64,000 bases of DNA from Akkermansiaceae bacterium UBA3385 (GTDB lineage Bacteria; Verrucomicrobiota; Verrucomicrobiia; Verrucomicrobiales; Akkermansiaceae): the NCBI GenBank assembly GCA_002358905.1, contig DEPT01000061.1:26516-90515 (forward strand), given 5' to 3'. Position 1 is the first letter of the stretch; every line of letters begins with the position of its first letter. The notes below the pieces were generated by a model. That model searched no databases. It was not told where the DNA came from and saw nothing but the letters and a program-made list of their open reading frames with translations. A program made the position numbers and the translations under genes. Positions 18,246-27,372 of the stretch are shown piece by piece.

Positions 18246-19474
18246 GCAGAAGAGTAGTCATCACAGGCATGGCCGCCATCAGCACGCTGGGGCGTACAGA
18301 GAAAGAGATTCTGCAGAACCTGAAAGCGCAGAAAAATGCCACACGTCACATGGATGAGTGGGTCGATATTCATGGTCTGCGCTCTCATCTTTTTGCAACG
18401 CTTAAGGACTACACGCCTCCAGCAGATTTTCCGCGCAAAAAGACGCGCACCATGTCCAGTGTTTCGCTGATGGCTGTTGATTGCACACGCGAAGCTTTGC
18501 GCGATGCTGGTCTGGAAGGCAGTGAAGTACTGACCAGCGGACGCACCGGCGTAGCGTATGGTTCCTGTTCCGGCTCACTTCAAGCCATGAAAGGGTGCGT
18601 CACCCTGCTTGAAGAGAAAAGCACGCGGGACATGAACTCTACCACCTACATCAAAATGATGGGACAGACCATTCCGGTGAATCTTTCACTTTTCTTCGGA
18701 ACCAAGGGAAGGCTGATAAACAGCAGCACAGCCTGTACATCCGGCAGTGTCTCCATCGGCATGGCATATGAAGCAATCCTTATGGGCAGACAGGATGTAA
18801 TGATTGCCGGCGGAGCAGAAACATGCAACGTTGTACAGACCGCCGTGTTTGATACACTTTTTGCTACAAGCACGCGTAACGACACTCCGGAGATAACACC
18901 TGCACCATTTGATGCAAATCGTGATGGACTTGTGCTTGGAGAAGGCGCCTGTACCCTCATTCTCGAAGAGCTTGAACACGCACTTGCACGCGGAGCTCGC
19001 ATCTACGCAGAACTGGTCGGGTTCGGCACCAATACGGACGGCATGCATGTAACCAACCCGAACGCAGAAACCATGAAAAACGCCATGGCAGAAGCGCTCG
19101 AACTTGCAGGGCTCACCCCCGGAGACATTGGCTATGTAAGCATGCATGGCACAGGGACACAGAATGGAGATATTGCAGAAACAACGGCAACTCGCACTAT
19201 TTTCACCACACCTGTTCCCGGCAGTTCACTCAAGAGCTACACCGGTCATACACTGGGTGCATGCGGTGCATTGGAATCCATGGTCAGCATCATCATGATG
19301 CGGGAGGGTTGGTTCCATCCGAATCTCAATCTCAATACCCTGGACGAAAACTGCCACGGAGTGGACTTTATTACCGGCTCTGGCAGAACCATCGAAACAG
19401 AGTATGTAATGAATAATAACTTTGCTTTCGGCGGCATCAACACCAGCCTTATTTTCCGCAAATGGGAAAACTGA
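18242..19474 (+). CDS. Beta-ketoacyl-ACP synthase II-type (ApeR-like)
   Basis: 410-residue condensing enzyme close in length to FabF. The triad is complete: Cys165 in SSTACTSGSV, His302 in MHGTGTQNGD and His336 in SYTGHTLGACGALE. It is followed at once by a short KS-like chain length factor, so the two may pair as the elongating KS/CLF. In APE systems one KS commonly works with a CLF and another acts separately; which of the two KS genes here plays which role cannot be decided by eye. Confidence 0.9.
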   Translation: MSRRVVITGMAAISTLGRTEKEILQNLKAQKNATRHMDEWVDIHGLRSHLFATLKDYTPPADFPRKKTRTMSSVSLMAVDCTREALRDAGLEGSEVLTSGRTGVAYGSCSGSLQAMKGCVTLLEEKSTRDMNSTTYIKMMGQTIPVNLSLFFGTKGRLINSSTACTSGSVSIGMAYEAILMGRQDVMIAGGAETCNVVQTAVFDTLFATSTRNDTPEITPAPFDANRDGLVLGEGACTLILEELEHALARGARIYAELVGFGTNTDGMHVTNPNAETMKNAMAEALELAGLTPGDIGYVSMHGTGTQNGDIAETTATRTIFTTPVPGSSLKSYTGHTLGACGALESMVSIIMMREGWFHPNLNLNTLDENCHGVDFITGSGRTIETEYVMNNNFAFGGINTSLIFRKWEN

Positions 19475-20019
19475 ACGCACCATACGCGATTAAAGCAGCC
19501 GTATTCTGCACAGAAGCTCCCGGTGGCATACCTCGTGGAGTCTTTCCCTGCGCGCCTCCCAGGCGGCTCAGCAATCTGAGCAAAGCCTGTCTATCCTGCG
19601 TGGTTCAACTTGTTGCTGAATGCGGAGATGGAATTTTACAGTTGCCGGTTGTCTATGCGAGTCGACACGGAGAACTTGAACGCACGCACGCTTTGTTTGA
19701 GGAATGGAGAGAATATGGCGAAATGTCACCGGCTGGATTCTCTCTTTCTGTTCACAATGCAACCGCCTCATTGCTGGGACTTGCATCACACAACCAGAAC
19801 AACAGTACAACTCTGGCCGCAGGCGAGGGTTCCTTAGCCATGGGCATACTTGAAGCATCCATGTTCTGCAGGAATGGTGGCGACTGTCTCCTCGTATACG
19901 GCGATACTTATCCGGAACTGAACTCCGCCGCTTTACTGATTACCTCAGGAGACAGCACCCCCCTTCCCTCAACCTTCAGCGAGCTTCAAACAACATGGAA
20001 CACAAACTCCCGCCCATGA
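19462..20019 (+). CDS. Beta-ketoacyl synthase-like chain length factor (ApeC-like), 185 aa
   Basis: Short protein resembling the N-terminal half of ketoacyl synthases (the Ketoacyl-synt_2 type). It has LSVHNATASLLGLA where KS enzymes carry the active-site cysteine region, so no catalytic Cys is present. Such proteins pair with an active KS and influence chain length. It overlaps the KS gene by 13 nt, and its stop overlaps the acyltransferase start in an ATGA. Confidence 0.75.
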   Translation: MGKLNAPYAIKAAVFCTEAPGGIPRGVFPCAPPRRLSNLSKACLSCVVQLVAECGDGILQLPVVYASRHGELERTHALFEEWREYGEMSPAGFSLSVHNATASLLGLASHNQNNSTTLAAGEGSLAMGILEASMFCRNGGDCLLVYGDTYPELNSAALLITSGDSTPLPSTFSELQTTWNTNSRP

Positions 20020-20753
20020 GCTTTCCGACCCGCGTACGATGCGTACTCGCGGTTATGGATTATTTTCTCTTCGGATTCGGAGGGCTGTGTGTGTCTATTG
20101 TATTGTTGATACTAAGACCCTTTTTCCCGAACAGAAGAGAGCGGGAACTGGGTAGCAGAACCCTGCAGTATTCATGGAAGCTCATGTGCCTGCTGCTGCG
20201 GAGCACATGGAATCTCCGACTCAATGCACCGCAGAAACGGGAAATGGAGCAAATTCGCTCCTCCATCATTGTGGCTAATCATCCATCGTTGATAGATGTG
20301 GTCATTCTGACAGCCATCATCCCGAAATGCATGCTGATTGTGAAGCCGGCGCTGATGCGGTGGCCTTTCCTGAGACCCATTCTCCGCAGACTCTGTATTG
20401 TGAATGACGGCAATTCTTCAGCCATGCTCGAACATGCCGAAGAAGCCATCAAACAGGGTTTTAACATTATTATTTTCCCAGAAGGGACCCGGACAAGTCC
20501 CGGCAAGAAAAACAAGCTTCACAGGGGTGCGTGCCACCTGGCCATCCGCAGTGGAGCCCCCATTGTCCCCATTCGTATTGAAACCAGCCAGCCATTCCTG
20601 ACCAAGGAAGTCCCATGGTGGTATGTAGGTGAACACTGCCCCGTATTCACGCTGACCTTACACGATTCCATCACGGCCAGAAAAGGAGAGCCCGCACACC
20701 CTGAAGCCGTGAGACTCAGTAAGGAAATAGCAGCGCGCCTGGGATTAGATTAA
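20016..20753 (+). CDS. PlsC-type 1-acylglycerol-3-phosphate acyltransferase-like protein (ApeD-like)
   Basis: 245 residues with an N-terminal hydrophobic helix and the family motifs NHPSLID (His89-x4-Asp94), FPEGTRT (154-160) and IVPIRIE. It probably esterifies the polyene, or a lipid carrying it. The start at 20016 is preferred to an in-frame ATG at 19995 because it forms a 4 nt ATGA overlap with the chain length factor. Its stop overlaps the convergent ligase gene by 9 nt. Confidence 0.85.
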   Translation: MSFPTRVRCVLAVMDYFLFGFGGLCVSIVLLILRPFFPNRRERELGSRTLQYSWKLMCLLLRSTWNLRLNAPQKREMEQIRSSIIVANHPSLIDVVILTAIIPKCMLIVKPALMRWPFLRPILRRLCIVNDGNSSAMLEHAEEAIKQGFNIIIFPEGTRTSPGKKNKLHRGACHLAIRSGAPIVPIRIETSQPFLTKEVPWWYVGEHCPVFTLTLHDSITARKGEPAHPEAVRLSKEIAARLGLD

Positions 20754-22439
20754 ATATGCCGGGCTCTTTCCGGATCCACACACAGAAAGGCGACCCTGGC
20801 ACGCTTTTGCTTCATTGTGAAGCAGCAGGATTTCCGCAGTGACCGAGTCCCCCTTGCGGCTCAGCGTGACTAATTGCTCATTACCAGGCAATGTTTCAGC
20901 TGAGAATTTGAGACGTACAATACCGTCTGCACGTAATCCCCAGTAATTGTTCAGCAGAACACTCAGGCTCTGTAGAATAACCACGCCTGGAACAATGGGA
21001 TATCCCGGGAAGTGCCCGGTGAGATACGCAGAATCCTTCACATACAACAATTTGAACACCAGCCTATCGGCCGATTTTGCAACTGGTCTCATCAGCGGCA
21101 GTTGCAAGGAACAGTTGAACAATGTTTCGATGGCAGATTGAGTTACCTTACCCTGCGCATTGCAGGGCAATTCTCCGACTATGCGCCATTTTCGGGGCAA
21201 GAGCGTTTGCTCAACCTGATGTGAAAGCACAACACGAAGTGCCTTTTTGAAACCGGCGTACCCCTCAGACTGAAGAAGTTGCACTCCTTTCAGAGATGGC
21301 ACCACAGCAACAGCCATACGGGCAACTCGCTGTTGTGCAGGTACAAGGGCGTAGGCCTGGTCCACCAGTTCACTGTTCACAAGGCATTTTTCCACCTCGC
21401 TCAGGGATACGCGCTTATCGGCCAGCTTCACTATTCTATCCACTCTGGGCAGAAGGCGGAAACGACCTCCAGTCAGAATCTCTGCAGAATCACCCAGGTA
21501 AGCAGGCATGCCCGACAACACTGCTGGTGAATAAATATGCATCCCTCCTTCAGGGTGCAGCTCCATCCGCACCTGCTCAAACCGTTGCCATTCCGAAGAT
21601 TCCAATGGCATACGATATGCAGCTACCCCTGTTTCGGAACTACCGAAAATTTCATAAACCCGGGCATCAGTCACCTCTGCTACCCTGCGTGCCACCGTCA
21701 ACGGTAAAGGAGCTCCTGCGGAAAGCAAGCGAATCGGGCGGTGTGCCAAGGGAGAAAGGTCCACATTATCAGCCCAAACCCGAAGGAACGCGGGAGTTGT
21801 CACCAACCACGCAAGGCATCCGGGAGTAGCCAGTGAGTCCACCCGGCTAAGCCAGGGAGTCAGTCCGCTGAAAGGCATCGTATCGCTTAACATACAACGG
21901 CTAATTGGCAACAAAAGGCCGAAAATAATGCCGTATGCATGGTGAAAACTTACCGTAGAAAACACTTCCGTAGGTGTCTCATTCTCTGGAAACACCTCCT
22001 CAAGCATCTCCAGCTCAGCCTCCAGGTTGGCAAAGCTACGCTGAATTCTTTTGGGCTCACCCGTGCTGCCGGATGTATAAAACTCAACCGCAACGCGCGA
22101 AGAATCAACAGCTGTTAAAGTGGCAGGTCCCTCAGCCTTAGGCAATTCATGCACGAAGACAGTTCCGGGAGCTTCCAGGCCAGCGCGGGTATTTTCGCAC
22201 AAGTTTCCAGGCAGAATCGTCCTGACACCGGCATATAGACATGCCATCAGCCCCACGGCAAAATCATAGTTATCATCCGCATGCAATACTGCAGTTTCTG
22301 CTCCACAACATTTGATAGCCTGAACAAGGCGAGCAACTTCACTACGGAAGGCCCCCAGGCTAACAATGCAATCCCGACGGCGGAACAAAGGAGTATCTGC
22401 CTGTATATCTGATACTAAAAGACGTGATGGCAAAATCAT
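20745..22439 (-). CDS. Fused aryl-acid AMP ligase and hotdog dehydratase (ApeH-ApeI type)
   Basis: 564 residues in two domains. Residues 1 to about 440 are an ANL-type acyl/aryl adenylating enzyme with P-loop TSGSTGEPK (122-130), FHHAYG and EIFGSSETG; this should activate the aromatic starter and load it on an ACP. Residues about 457-564 are a FabA/FabZ-like hotdog domain with GHFPGYPIVPGVV, in which His476 is the likely catalytic residue. In the enterobacterial APE clusters these are two adjacent genes. Last gene of the minus-strand ACP block, 12 nt after the membrane protein gene. Confidence 0.85.
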   Translation of the reverse strand: MILPSRLLVSDIQADTPLFRRRDCIVSLGAFRSEVARLVQAIKCCGAETAVLHADDNYDFAVGLMACLYAGVRTILPGNLCENTRAGLEAPGTVFVHELPKAEGPATLTAVDSSRVAVEFYTSGSTGEPKRIQRSFANLEAELEMLEEVFPENETPTEVFSTVSFHHAYGIIFGLLLPISRCMLSDTMPFSGLTPWLSRVDSLATPGCLAWLVTTPAFLRVWADNVDLSPLAHRPIRLLSAGAPLPLTVARRVAEVTDARVYEIFGSSETGVAAYRMPLESSEWQRFEQVRMELHPEGGMHIYSPAVLSGMPAYLGDSAEILTGGRFRLLPRVDRIVKLADKRVSLSEVEKCLVNSELVDQAYALVPAQQRVARMAVAVVPSLKGVQLLQSEGYAGFKKALRVVLSHQVEQTLLPRKWRIVGELPCNAQGKVTQSAIETLFNCSLQLPLMRPVAKSADRLVFKLLYVKDSAYLTGHFPGYPIVPGVVILQSLSVLLNNYWGLRADGIVRLKFSAETLPGNEQLVTLSRKGDSVTAEILLLHNEAKACQGRLSVCGSGKSPAYLI

Positions 22440-22451
22440 AATGTTAGAAAA

Positions 22452-23030
22452 TCAATCCAGATTACGTTGTTTATTCTGCACGTAGCATCGCACCAGAAAT
22501 TCGCCGGCAAGCAGCAAACCAATGAGGATGTATGAGATACAGCCGTTATATAAAGTCCAGATGTTCCAATTTCCTACTAATGCCGTAATGGTCGACACGG
22601 CGATATTAAAACAAAAGAATCCCACCCAGACCCATGTAACTTTCCGACAATAGGAAATTGCTGAATCGGGCAAAGGTTCATCACGGCTCGCCAGCCGGGC
22701 AAAACGTTCTATCATCGTAGGTGGTGTTATCAAAGTGCTTGCGAACTGAGTCAGAAGCACCAGACTCACCAGAATGGGGTATAATTTAAAAAAATCCGGG
22801 GCATCAGTCACGGCAACAGCCACGAACAGAAGAAGGGCTACTGCAGGACTGAGCAATTTTGCCAGGCGTCGCGTTTTGCACCATTGAACAATGCAGACAA
22901 GAGCTAATACAGGCAAGATATATAAACAAATCTCCTGCAAATGCTCCCGAAAAGAAGTGAGTACCCACAGCACGAGCAGTGGGTACAACACTGCGCAGAT
23001 TCCTGCCAGAATTTTCAATACTCGAATCAT
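22452..23030 (-). CDS. COG4648-type membrane protein of aryl-polyene cluster (ApeB-like)
   Basis: 192-residue protein with about six hydrophobic segments, no catalytic motif, and a central basic stretch (PPTMIERFARLASRDEPLP) typical of the COG4648 family found next to APE ACPs and ligases. Its function in the family is not established. The start at 23030 gives an ATGA overlap with the upstream ACP; an ATG eight codons earlier lies inside the ACP gene. Confidence 0.75.
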   Translation of the reverse strand: MIRVLKILAGICAVLYPLLVLWVLTSFREHLQEICLYILPVLALVCIVQWCKTRRLAKLLSPAVALLLFVAVAVTDAPDFFKLYPILVSLVLLTQFASTLITPPTMIERFARLASRDEPLPDSAISYCRKVTWVWVGFFCFNIAVSTITALVGNWNIWTLYNGCISYILIGLLLAGEFLVRCYVQNKQRNLD

Positions 23031-23287
23031 GCACCGGCTTCTACAGCCTTGCATATCACATCCAGCAATCCGCCGTAATTGCGGACCTCCTTGAAGTCTT
23101 CCGGTGTGAGAGTCACTTCAAATTGTTTCTGAACGCGTACAACAATATCCACGGCGTCTATGCTGTCCAGATCAAATTCCTCAAACAGATTGGTTTCGTC
23201 GTTCAGAGTGTTGCCTTCCAGCTCAATGGAAAAATCATTCTCCAGCACCTCGCGTACAAAAGCATCTACTTTTTCTCTGGTCGTCAT
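23027..23287 (-). CDS. Acyl carrier protein (ApeF-like), 86 aa
   Basis: Small acidic helical protein with the phosphopantetheine attachment motif FDLDSIDAVD, Ser42 being the modified residue. It should carry the growing chain. Second of two ACP genes in tandem at the head of this operon; the two differ strongly from each other, suggesting a division of labour between starter and extension. Confidence 0.9.
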   Translation of the reverse strand: MTTREKVDAFVREVLENDFSIELEGNTLNDETNLFEEFDLDSIDAVDIVVRVQKQFEVTLTPEDFKEVRNYGGLLDVICKAVEAGA

Positions 23288-23296
23288 ATTACTCTA

Positions 23297-23578
23297 TCAG
23301 TTTTGCTGATTCTTCATGATAAATGCAGCGAGCGTAGCCACGGTTGCAAAATGGCTGTCTACATTCTCAGTCTCCTTATCCAGAGTCACATGATAGCGGC
23401 GGCGCAGCATGGTGCTGATTTCCATCGCGTCAATAGAGTCGAGAGCAAGACCGTCCTCTGTGAACAGAGGTGTCTCAGGAGTAATGGTAACATCATCCTG
23501 AAGGTCCGCAACCTCGATTATCAGTTCCTGTAGCTCCTGAATTAATGATTCGAGCTTTTTAGTTTCGTCGTTGTTCAT
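23297..23578 (-). CDS. Acyl carrier protein (ApeE-like), 93 aa
   Basis: Carrier protein with LALDSIDAME (Ser48 as attachment residue). The start at 23578 is chosen because a perfect TTGACA-17-TAGAAT promoter ends 10 nt upstream; in-frame ATGs at 23590 and 23617 fall within that promoter. First gene of the ACP-ACP-membrane protein-ligase/dehydratase operon. Confidence 0.9.
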   Translation of the reverse strand: MNNDETKKLESLIQELQELIIEVADLQDDVTITPETPLFTEDGLALDSIDAMEISTMLRRRYHVTLDKETENVDSHFATVATLAAFIMKNQQN

Positions 23579-23588
23579 GAGAGCCTGC

Positions 23589-23617
23589 ATTCTAACAATC
23601 CACCTGCACTCTGTCAA
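23589..23617 (-). promoter_or_regulatory. Strong promoter of the ACP operon
   Basis: Minus strand TTGACA (23612-23617), 17 bp spacer, TAGAAT (23589-23594). The ATG follows after 10 nt, giving a predicted leader of about 4 nt. It is the closest to consensus of the cluster promoters. Confidence 0.8.
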
Positions 23618-23700
23618 TGCTTTGTCACGTTCATTTCGTTCAAAAATAACATTAATTCATTCTCCTCACCTTATTCACTCCCCTTCTCGTAAATATTTTC

Positions 23701-23728
23701 TTGCTTTAACAGACTGACCTGTTACAAT
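23701..23728 (+). promoter_or_regulatory. Promoter of the PEP-CTERM protein gene
   Basis: TTGCTT (23701-23706), 16 bp spacer, TACAAT (23723-23728), about 48 nt leader to the ATG at 23783. Confidence 0.5.
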
Positions 23729-23782
23729 AACACATTATCCCTCCTCGACTAGTGGGATATCAAATTCATCACTCAACGCACC

Positions 23783-26700
23783 ATGAAGCGCACATTATTC
23801 CTGGCAACCATACTCGCCTACAGTCTGAGTAATATCAACGCAGCGACTTACTCTGATCTCACCAGCGCCTGGTGCGATGAAACCAACAATGTCATCTACA
23901 ATGGAAAAGGTTACTTTGCCGTAGAATCCCAGCCCAACACGGAAGTACAGCTCACCATTAACTTGGAATCACTGGTCAACTATGTGAATTCCAACGACTA
24001 CAGTGGCAGTTCCTACATGCTGATGTGGGAAAACTCAATCCAGAACTACGGACTTGGGGACAACGCCGACATCAAAGTCGATAACGGAAAACGGACCCCC
24101 ACCATTTCCGGGTGGACAGGAAGTGCTTGGAATGCCACAGACAATTTCATTTCCTACGATAAACTCAGCAAGTATACCAGCGAGGATGGCAACATCACGC
24201 TCACAATTTCCAACAACAAGTCTAACGGCGTCAAGGTAACGGCCACCAATTCTGAAGGCTCAGAAGACTTGTATACGGCAGATACGTTGAAGTACGGCTC
24301 TATGACGGGAGTATCTGGTTACTACGTGAATCTGAACTATGTAACCTCCGTAACGCTTAACACCGTCTCCACTCTGGACACGGGCTCCTATGTACCCCCG
24401 CCCGATTACTCGGTTCCCTTTGAAAGTCAGCGCACCGATGGTACCAGCATTGGACGAGTCACCTTTCTGGGCGATTCCATCACCCATGGTGTAAATGACC
24501 AGAGTTACCGCTGGCAGATGTTCAAGATACTGACCGATAACGGTATCGAGAATGAAATAGTCGGACCGCGTGAAGGATATTACAACGCCCCCGAGCATAC
24601 AGAGGATGCCGGCAACACCTACGGCGGGGCTGACTTTGCCAATGTGCACCTTGCCCAGGCGTCGGGTCGCACCCACAACATCATTTCCGGCAGCACTTCG
24701 TATACCGCAAATGGAACACCATACTCCTCCGGCGTAAACTATGGTGGACACTCTACTGCCAGCACTGCTGAGAATTTCAACAGCAACACGTGGTTCTGCA
24801 TGATGGGGACAAACGATTTGTTATCAGACACGCCCAATTCCGGTCCAACTACCGCACAATATGCGACCCAGATGCAGAAGGTTCTGGGTGGCACAGTCAC
24901 CTACGATTCAGCAAACGACAAATACAATTGGACCGCCAGTGAATACTGGGGAACCATGAGTACCATTGTGGACGATGTATACACCGATGGAGATACCTTC
25001 TACATGCTTTCCATCACCCCATGGGGAAGCCACAGCAACCACAACCGTGACATGGACCACTACGCAGGGGCAGAATTCAACCGCAACCTCGAAGAGTGGA
25101 CCAAGGCCTATTCATCACAGACAGGTAAAAACGTTGTCTTCGTGGATGTCACCCGCGGTATGATTGACCAGACCTCATCAACCCGATACATGGGGCACAA
25201 TGCCTTCTTTAACAGCAGCTCTGACCGCTTGCACCCAAATGACCAGGGCTCCATCATCATGGCTGGCAACCTCGCCCGTGCCATGGGGATCGGAGGTCGC
25301 ACTGCCGGTCTGGAAAGAAGTGGTACCAGCGGATGGGAGGGCGCCACTATCGGCACAGTTGCAGACGGTTCCTCCCTGCTCGTTGCAGAAAATGCTTTCA
25401 CCATGGCAGATGGCTACACCATTGATTTCTCTGCAAGCTTCGGTAATGGCGCGACGGACGGCTGGCTGGGAGTGGGCAATGCCCTCAGCATCTCCCTTGG
25501 CGACGGCACAAACAGCGGCACACTGAACCTGAGCGAGGGCTATATCATGTGGGGCTCAGATGTGCTCTTCTGCTGGGATAATTCCACCCTGGCAAATGAA
25601 GGAAACCTGCGTGTTGCCTGGCACAATGGCAACGCCGCAGATAATGTGTTGAGCGGCTACTATGTGTGGCTGGATGATATGCTCATCGGCCAGGGACTCA
25701 ATGCGACCACGGGGATCGGTCTCAACGGCATTCTCATTTCCGCATCTGGTGCAGAAGGCACCATCACCGGGCTCACCTGGGCAGACCAGGCCTATGCCCC
25801 GACCACCTCGGGCTTATACTCTGCAGAAAACGCATACCTCACCAAGCAGGACGCTGCCAGCATCAATGGTTTTGTGGCGAATCTGCACAGCGGTAAGGAT
25901 TTCACCAATGCAGCAGAAAGCTCTCTTGCCGGCAATAGCCTTGTATCCTCCGCTGATTCTGCAAAGACCGTCAAGCTGACCGCATCCAGCGGCTGGGTCG
26001 GCATGACGAATCTTGCCAATAGCGGAGAGGTGAACGTGCAGCTGACTGGTCAAGTGAATAACACCGTCTTTGCAGCCATGAACGCCGCAACAGGTGGCGA
26101 CCTCACCCTCGAGCTGATTGAGGGTTCCTCCATCGGCAATGGTATTTACAATGGCCAGACAGCAGCTATCGCCGGCTCCTACGGTGGTGGCGATGCAGCT
26201 TCCTTCCATCTCTATATGAATGGTGGCACTGTGGGTGGTGATGTCGTGGGCGGTTCCATCAACGGCGATGGCAAACTCGGAGAGGTCAAGCTGGTCCTCA
26301 ATGGCGGCGAAGTATCTGGCAATATCATTGGCGGCTCAAAGGTAAATGGCGCTACTGTTGATAATGCCAGCATTACCGTATCCGGCGGCAAGATTACCGG
26401 CAACATCAACGCCGGGGGCGATGCCGGCACCATTGGCAATGTTGATATTCTCATCACCGGTGGTGAAATCACGGGCAATATCACCAAGGGCAATGCCTCC
26501 CGCAAGGAAGGAGCTGCAACCAGCGTCACTGTTGTGGGCAATACTGCCAGAATCGGCGGCAATATCAGTGCTGATAATGTGACCCTGCGCAACGTGTCTG
26601 ATTCGGACTCTGCTGAAGGCTTTGATTCGTACGCCGGAACCATTACCGCAACCTCACTGACACTCGATAACATACAGGTCGATCTGAAAGCGGCTTTGAA

Positions 26701-27277
26701 CGAGGAGCTCACCAGCATAGAAATTTGCAATGGCTCCAGAACAGGTGCGGTTCTGGGAGATGATTTCTCCCTTACCAGATTACTTCTGCGCGATGGCACT
26801 CTCTTTACTGCAAGCAAGGCTGTAACAGAAGCCAGCGGCATCACCAGTGCACTCGAAACTAACCTCAGCATCACAACCCTTGAGGTCGGCATGGGTGTAA
26901 CCCTGAATGCGAATCTGATATTCAGTACCGATTCCGTACTGATTCTGAATGATACGCTTACCATGGGAAGTGACGTTGCCTTGGCAACCGGCATGACACT
27001 GACTCTTTCAGAATCCATGCTGGAGCAGTTGTACGGATTGCAGAGCGTAACTCTCTTTACAGGCGTTGATGCCCTCACTATGGACGGGGATGAACTGACA
27101 GACGGCAGCATGCTCAACGTCAACGGCGTGTTCAAGAATCTTGATCTTGCCTATGACTACACTCTCGCTTATGCAGATGGCATGATAACACTCAAGGCAA
27201 TTCCCGAGCCTGCCACAGCAACACTCAGCCTCGCAGCACTGGTACTCCTCGCATCTCGCCGCCGCAGAAAGAAATAA
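23783..27277 (+). CDS. PEP-CTERM surface protein with SGNH hydrolase domain, 1164 aa
   Basis: Signal peptide MKRTLFLATILAYSLSNINA, then a beta-rich region, then an SGNH/GDSL hydrolase domain with GDSITHG (Ser232), GTND (342-345) and DRLHPND (Asp481, His484), so the Ser-His-Asp site is intact. A beta-sandwich-like region follows. Residues about 810-940 hold a degenerate beta-helical repeat based on GGxhxGNI. The C-terminus is a PEP-CTERM sorting signal: IPEPATATLSLAAL, hydrophobic helix, RRRRKK. PEP-CTERM proteins are processed by an exosortase and shown at the surface. SGNH domains are often esterases, for instance de-O-acetylating glycans; substrate is not known here. Confidence 0.85.
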   Translation: MKRTLFLATILAYSLSNINAATYSDLTSAWCDETNNVIYNGKGYFAVESQPNTEVQLTINLESLVNYVNSNDYSGSSYMLMWENSIQNYGLGDNADIKVDNGKRTPTISGWTGSAWNATDNFISYDKLSKYTSEDGNITLTISNNKSNGVKVTATNSEGSEDLYTADTLKYGSMTGVSGYYVNLNYVTSVTLNTVSTLDTGSYVPPPDYSVPFESQRTDGTSIGRVTFLGDSITHGVNDQSYRWQMFKILTDNGIENEIVGPREGYYNAPEHTEDAGNTYGGADFANVHLAQASGRTHNIISGSTSYTANGTPYSSGVNYGGHSTASTAENFNSNTWFCMMGTNDLLSDTPNSGPTTAQYATQMQKVLGGTVTYDSANDKYNWTASEYWGTMSTIVDDVYTDGDTFYMLSITPWGSHSNHNRDMDHYAGAEFNRNLEEWTKAYSSQTGKNVVFVDVTRGMIDQTSSTRYMGHNAFFNSSSDRLHPNDQGSIIMAGNLARAMGIGGRTAGLERSGTSGWEGATIGTVADGSSLLVAENAFTMADGYTIDFSASFGNGATDGWLGVGNALSISLGDGTNSGTLNLSEGYIMWGSDVLFCWDNSTLANEGNLRVAWHNGNAADNVLSGYYVWLDDMLIGQGLNATTGIGLNGILISASGAEGTITGLTWADQAYAPTTSGLYSAENAYLTKQDAASINGFVANLHSGKDFTNAAESSLAGNSLVSSADSAKTVKLTASSGWVGMTNLANSGEVNVQLTGQVNNTVFAAMNAATGGDLTLELIEGSSIGNGIYNGQTAAIAGSYGGGDAASFHLYMNGGTVGGDVVGGSINGDGKLGEVKLVLNGGEVSGNIIGGSKVNGATVDNASITVSGGKITGNINAGGDAGTIGNVDILITGGEITGNITKGNASRKEGAATSVTVVGNTARIGGNISADNVTLRNVSDSDSAEGFDSYAGTITATSLTLDNIQVDLKAALNEELTSIEICNGSRTGAVLGDDFSLTRLLLRDGTLFTASKAVTEASGITSALETNLSITTLEVGMGVTLNANLIFSTDSVLILNDTLTMGSDVALATGMTLTLSESMLEQLYGLQSVTLFTGVDALTMDGDELTDGSMLNVNGVFKNLDLAYDYTLAYADGMITLKAIPEPATATLSLAALVLLASRRRRKK

Positions 27278-27295
27278 GCTGAGTTAACAAAGCTC

Positions 27296-27336
27296 ACAAC
27301 CAGCCATAGTCTCAGGCTATGGCTGGTTGTTTTTTG
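27296..27336 (+). terminator. Rho-independent terminator after the PEP-CTERM gene
   Basis: 14 bp perfect stem (27296-27309 with 27317-27330), 7 nt loop, then a run of T. It lies between convergent genes and may act on both strands. Confidence 0.9.
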
Positions 27337-27372
27337 GGAGACTACAGAAAATCCAATTAGAACAGAGACAGT

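Noticed and set aside
26212..27135. 307-codon open frame opposite the PEP-CTERM gene
   Set aside because: Low-complexity Ser/Pro-rich antisense shadow of the repeat region.
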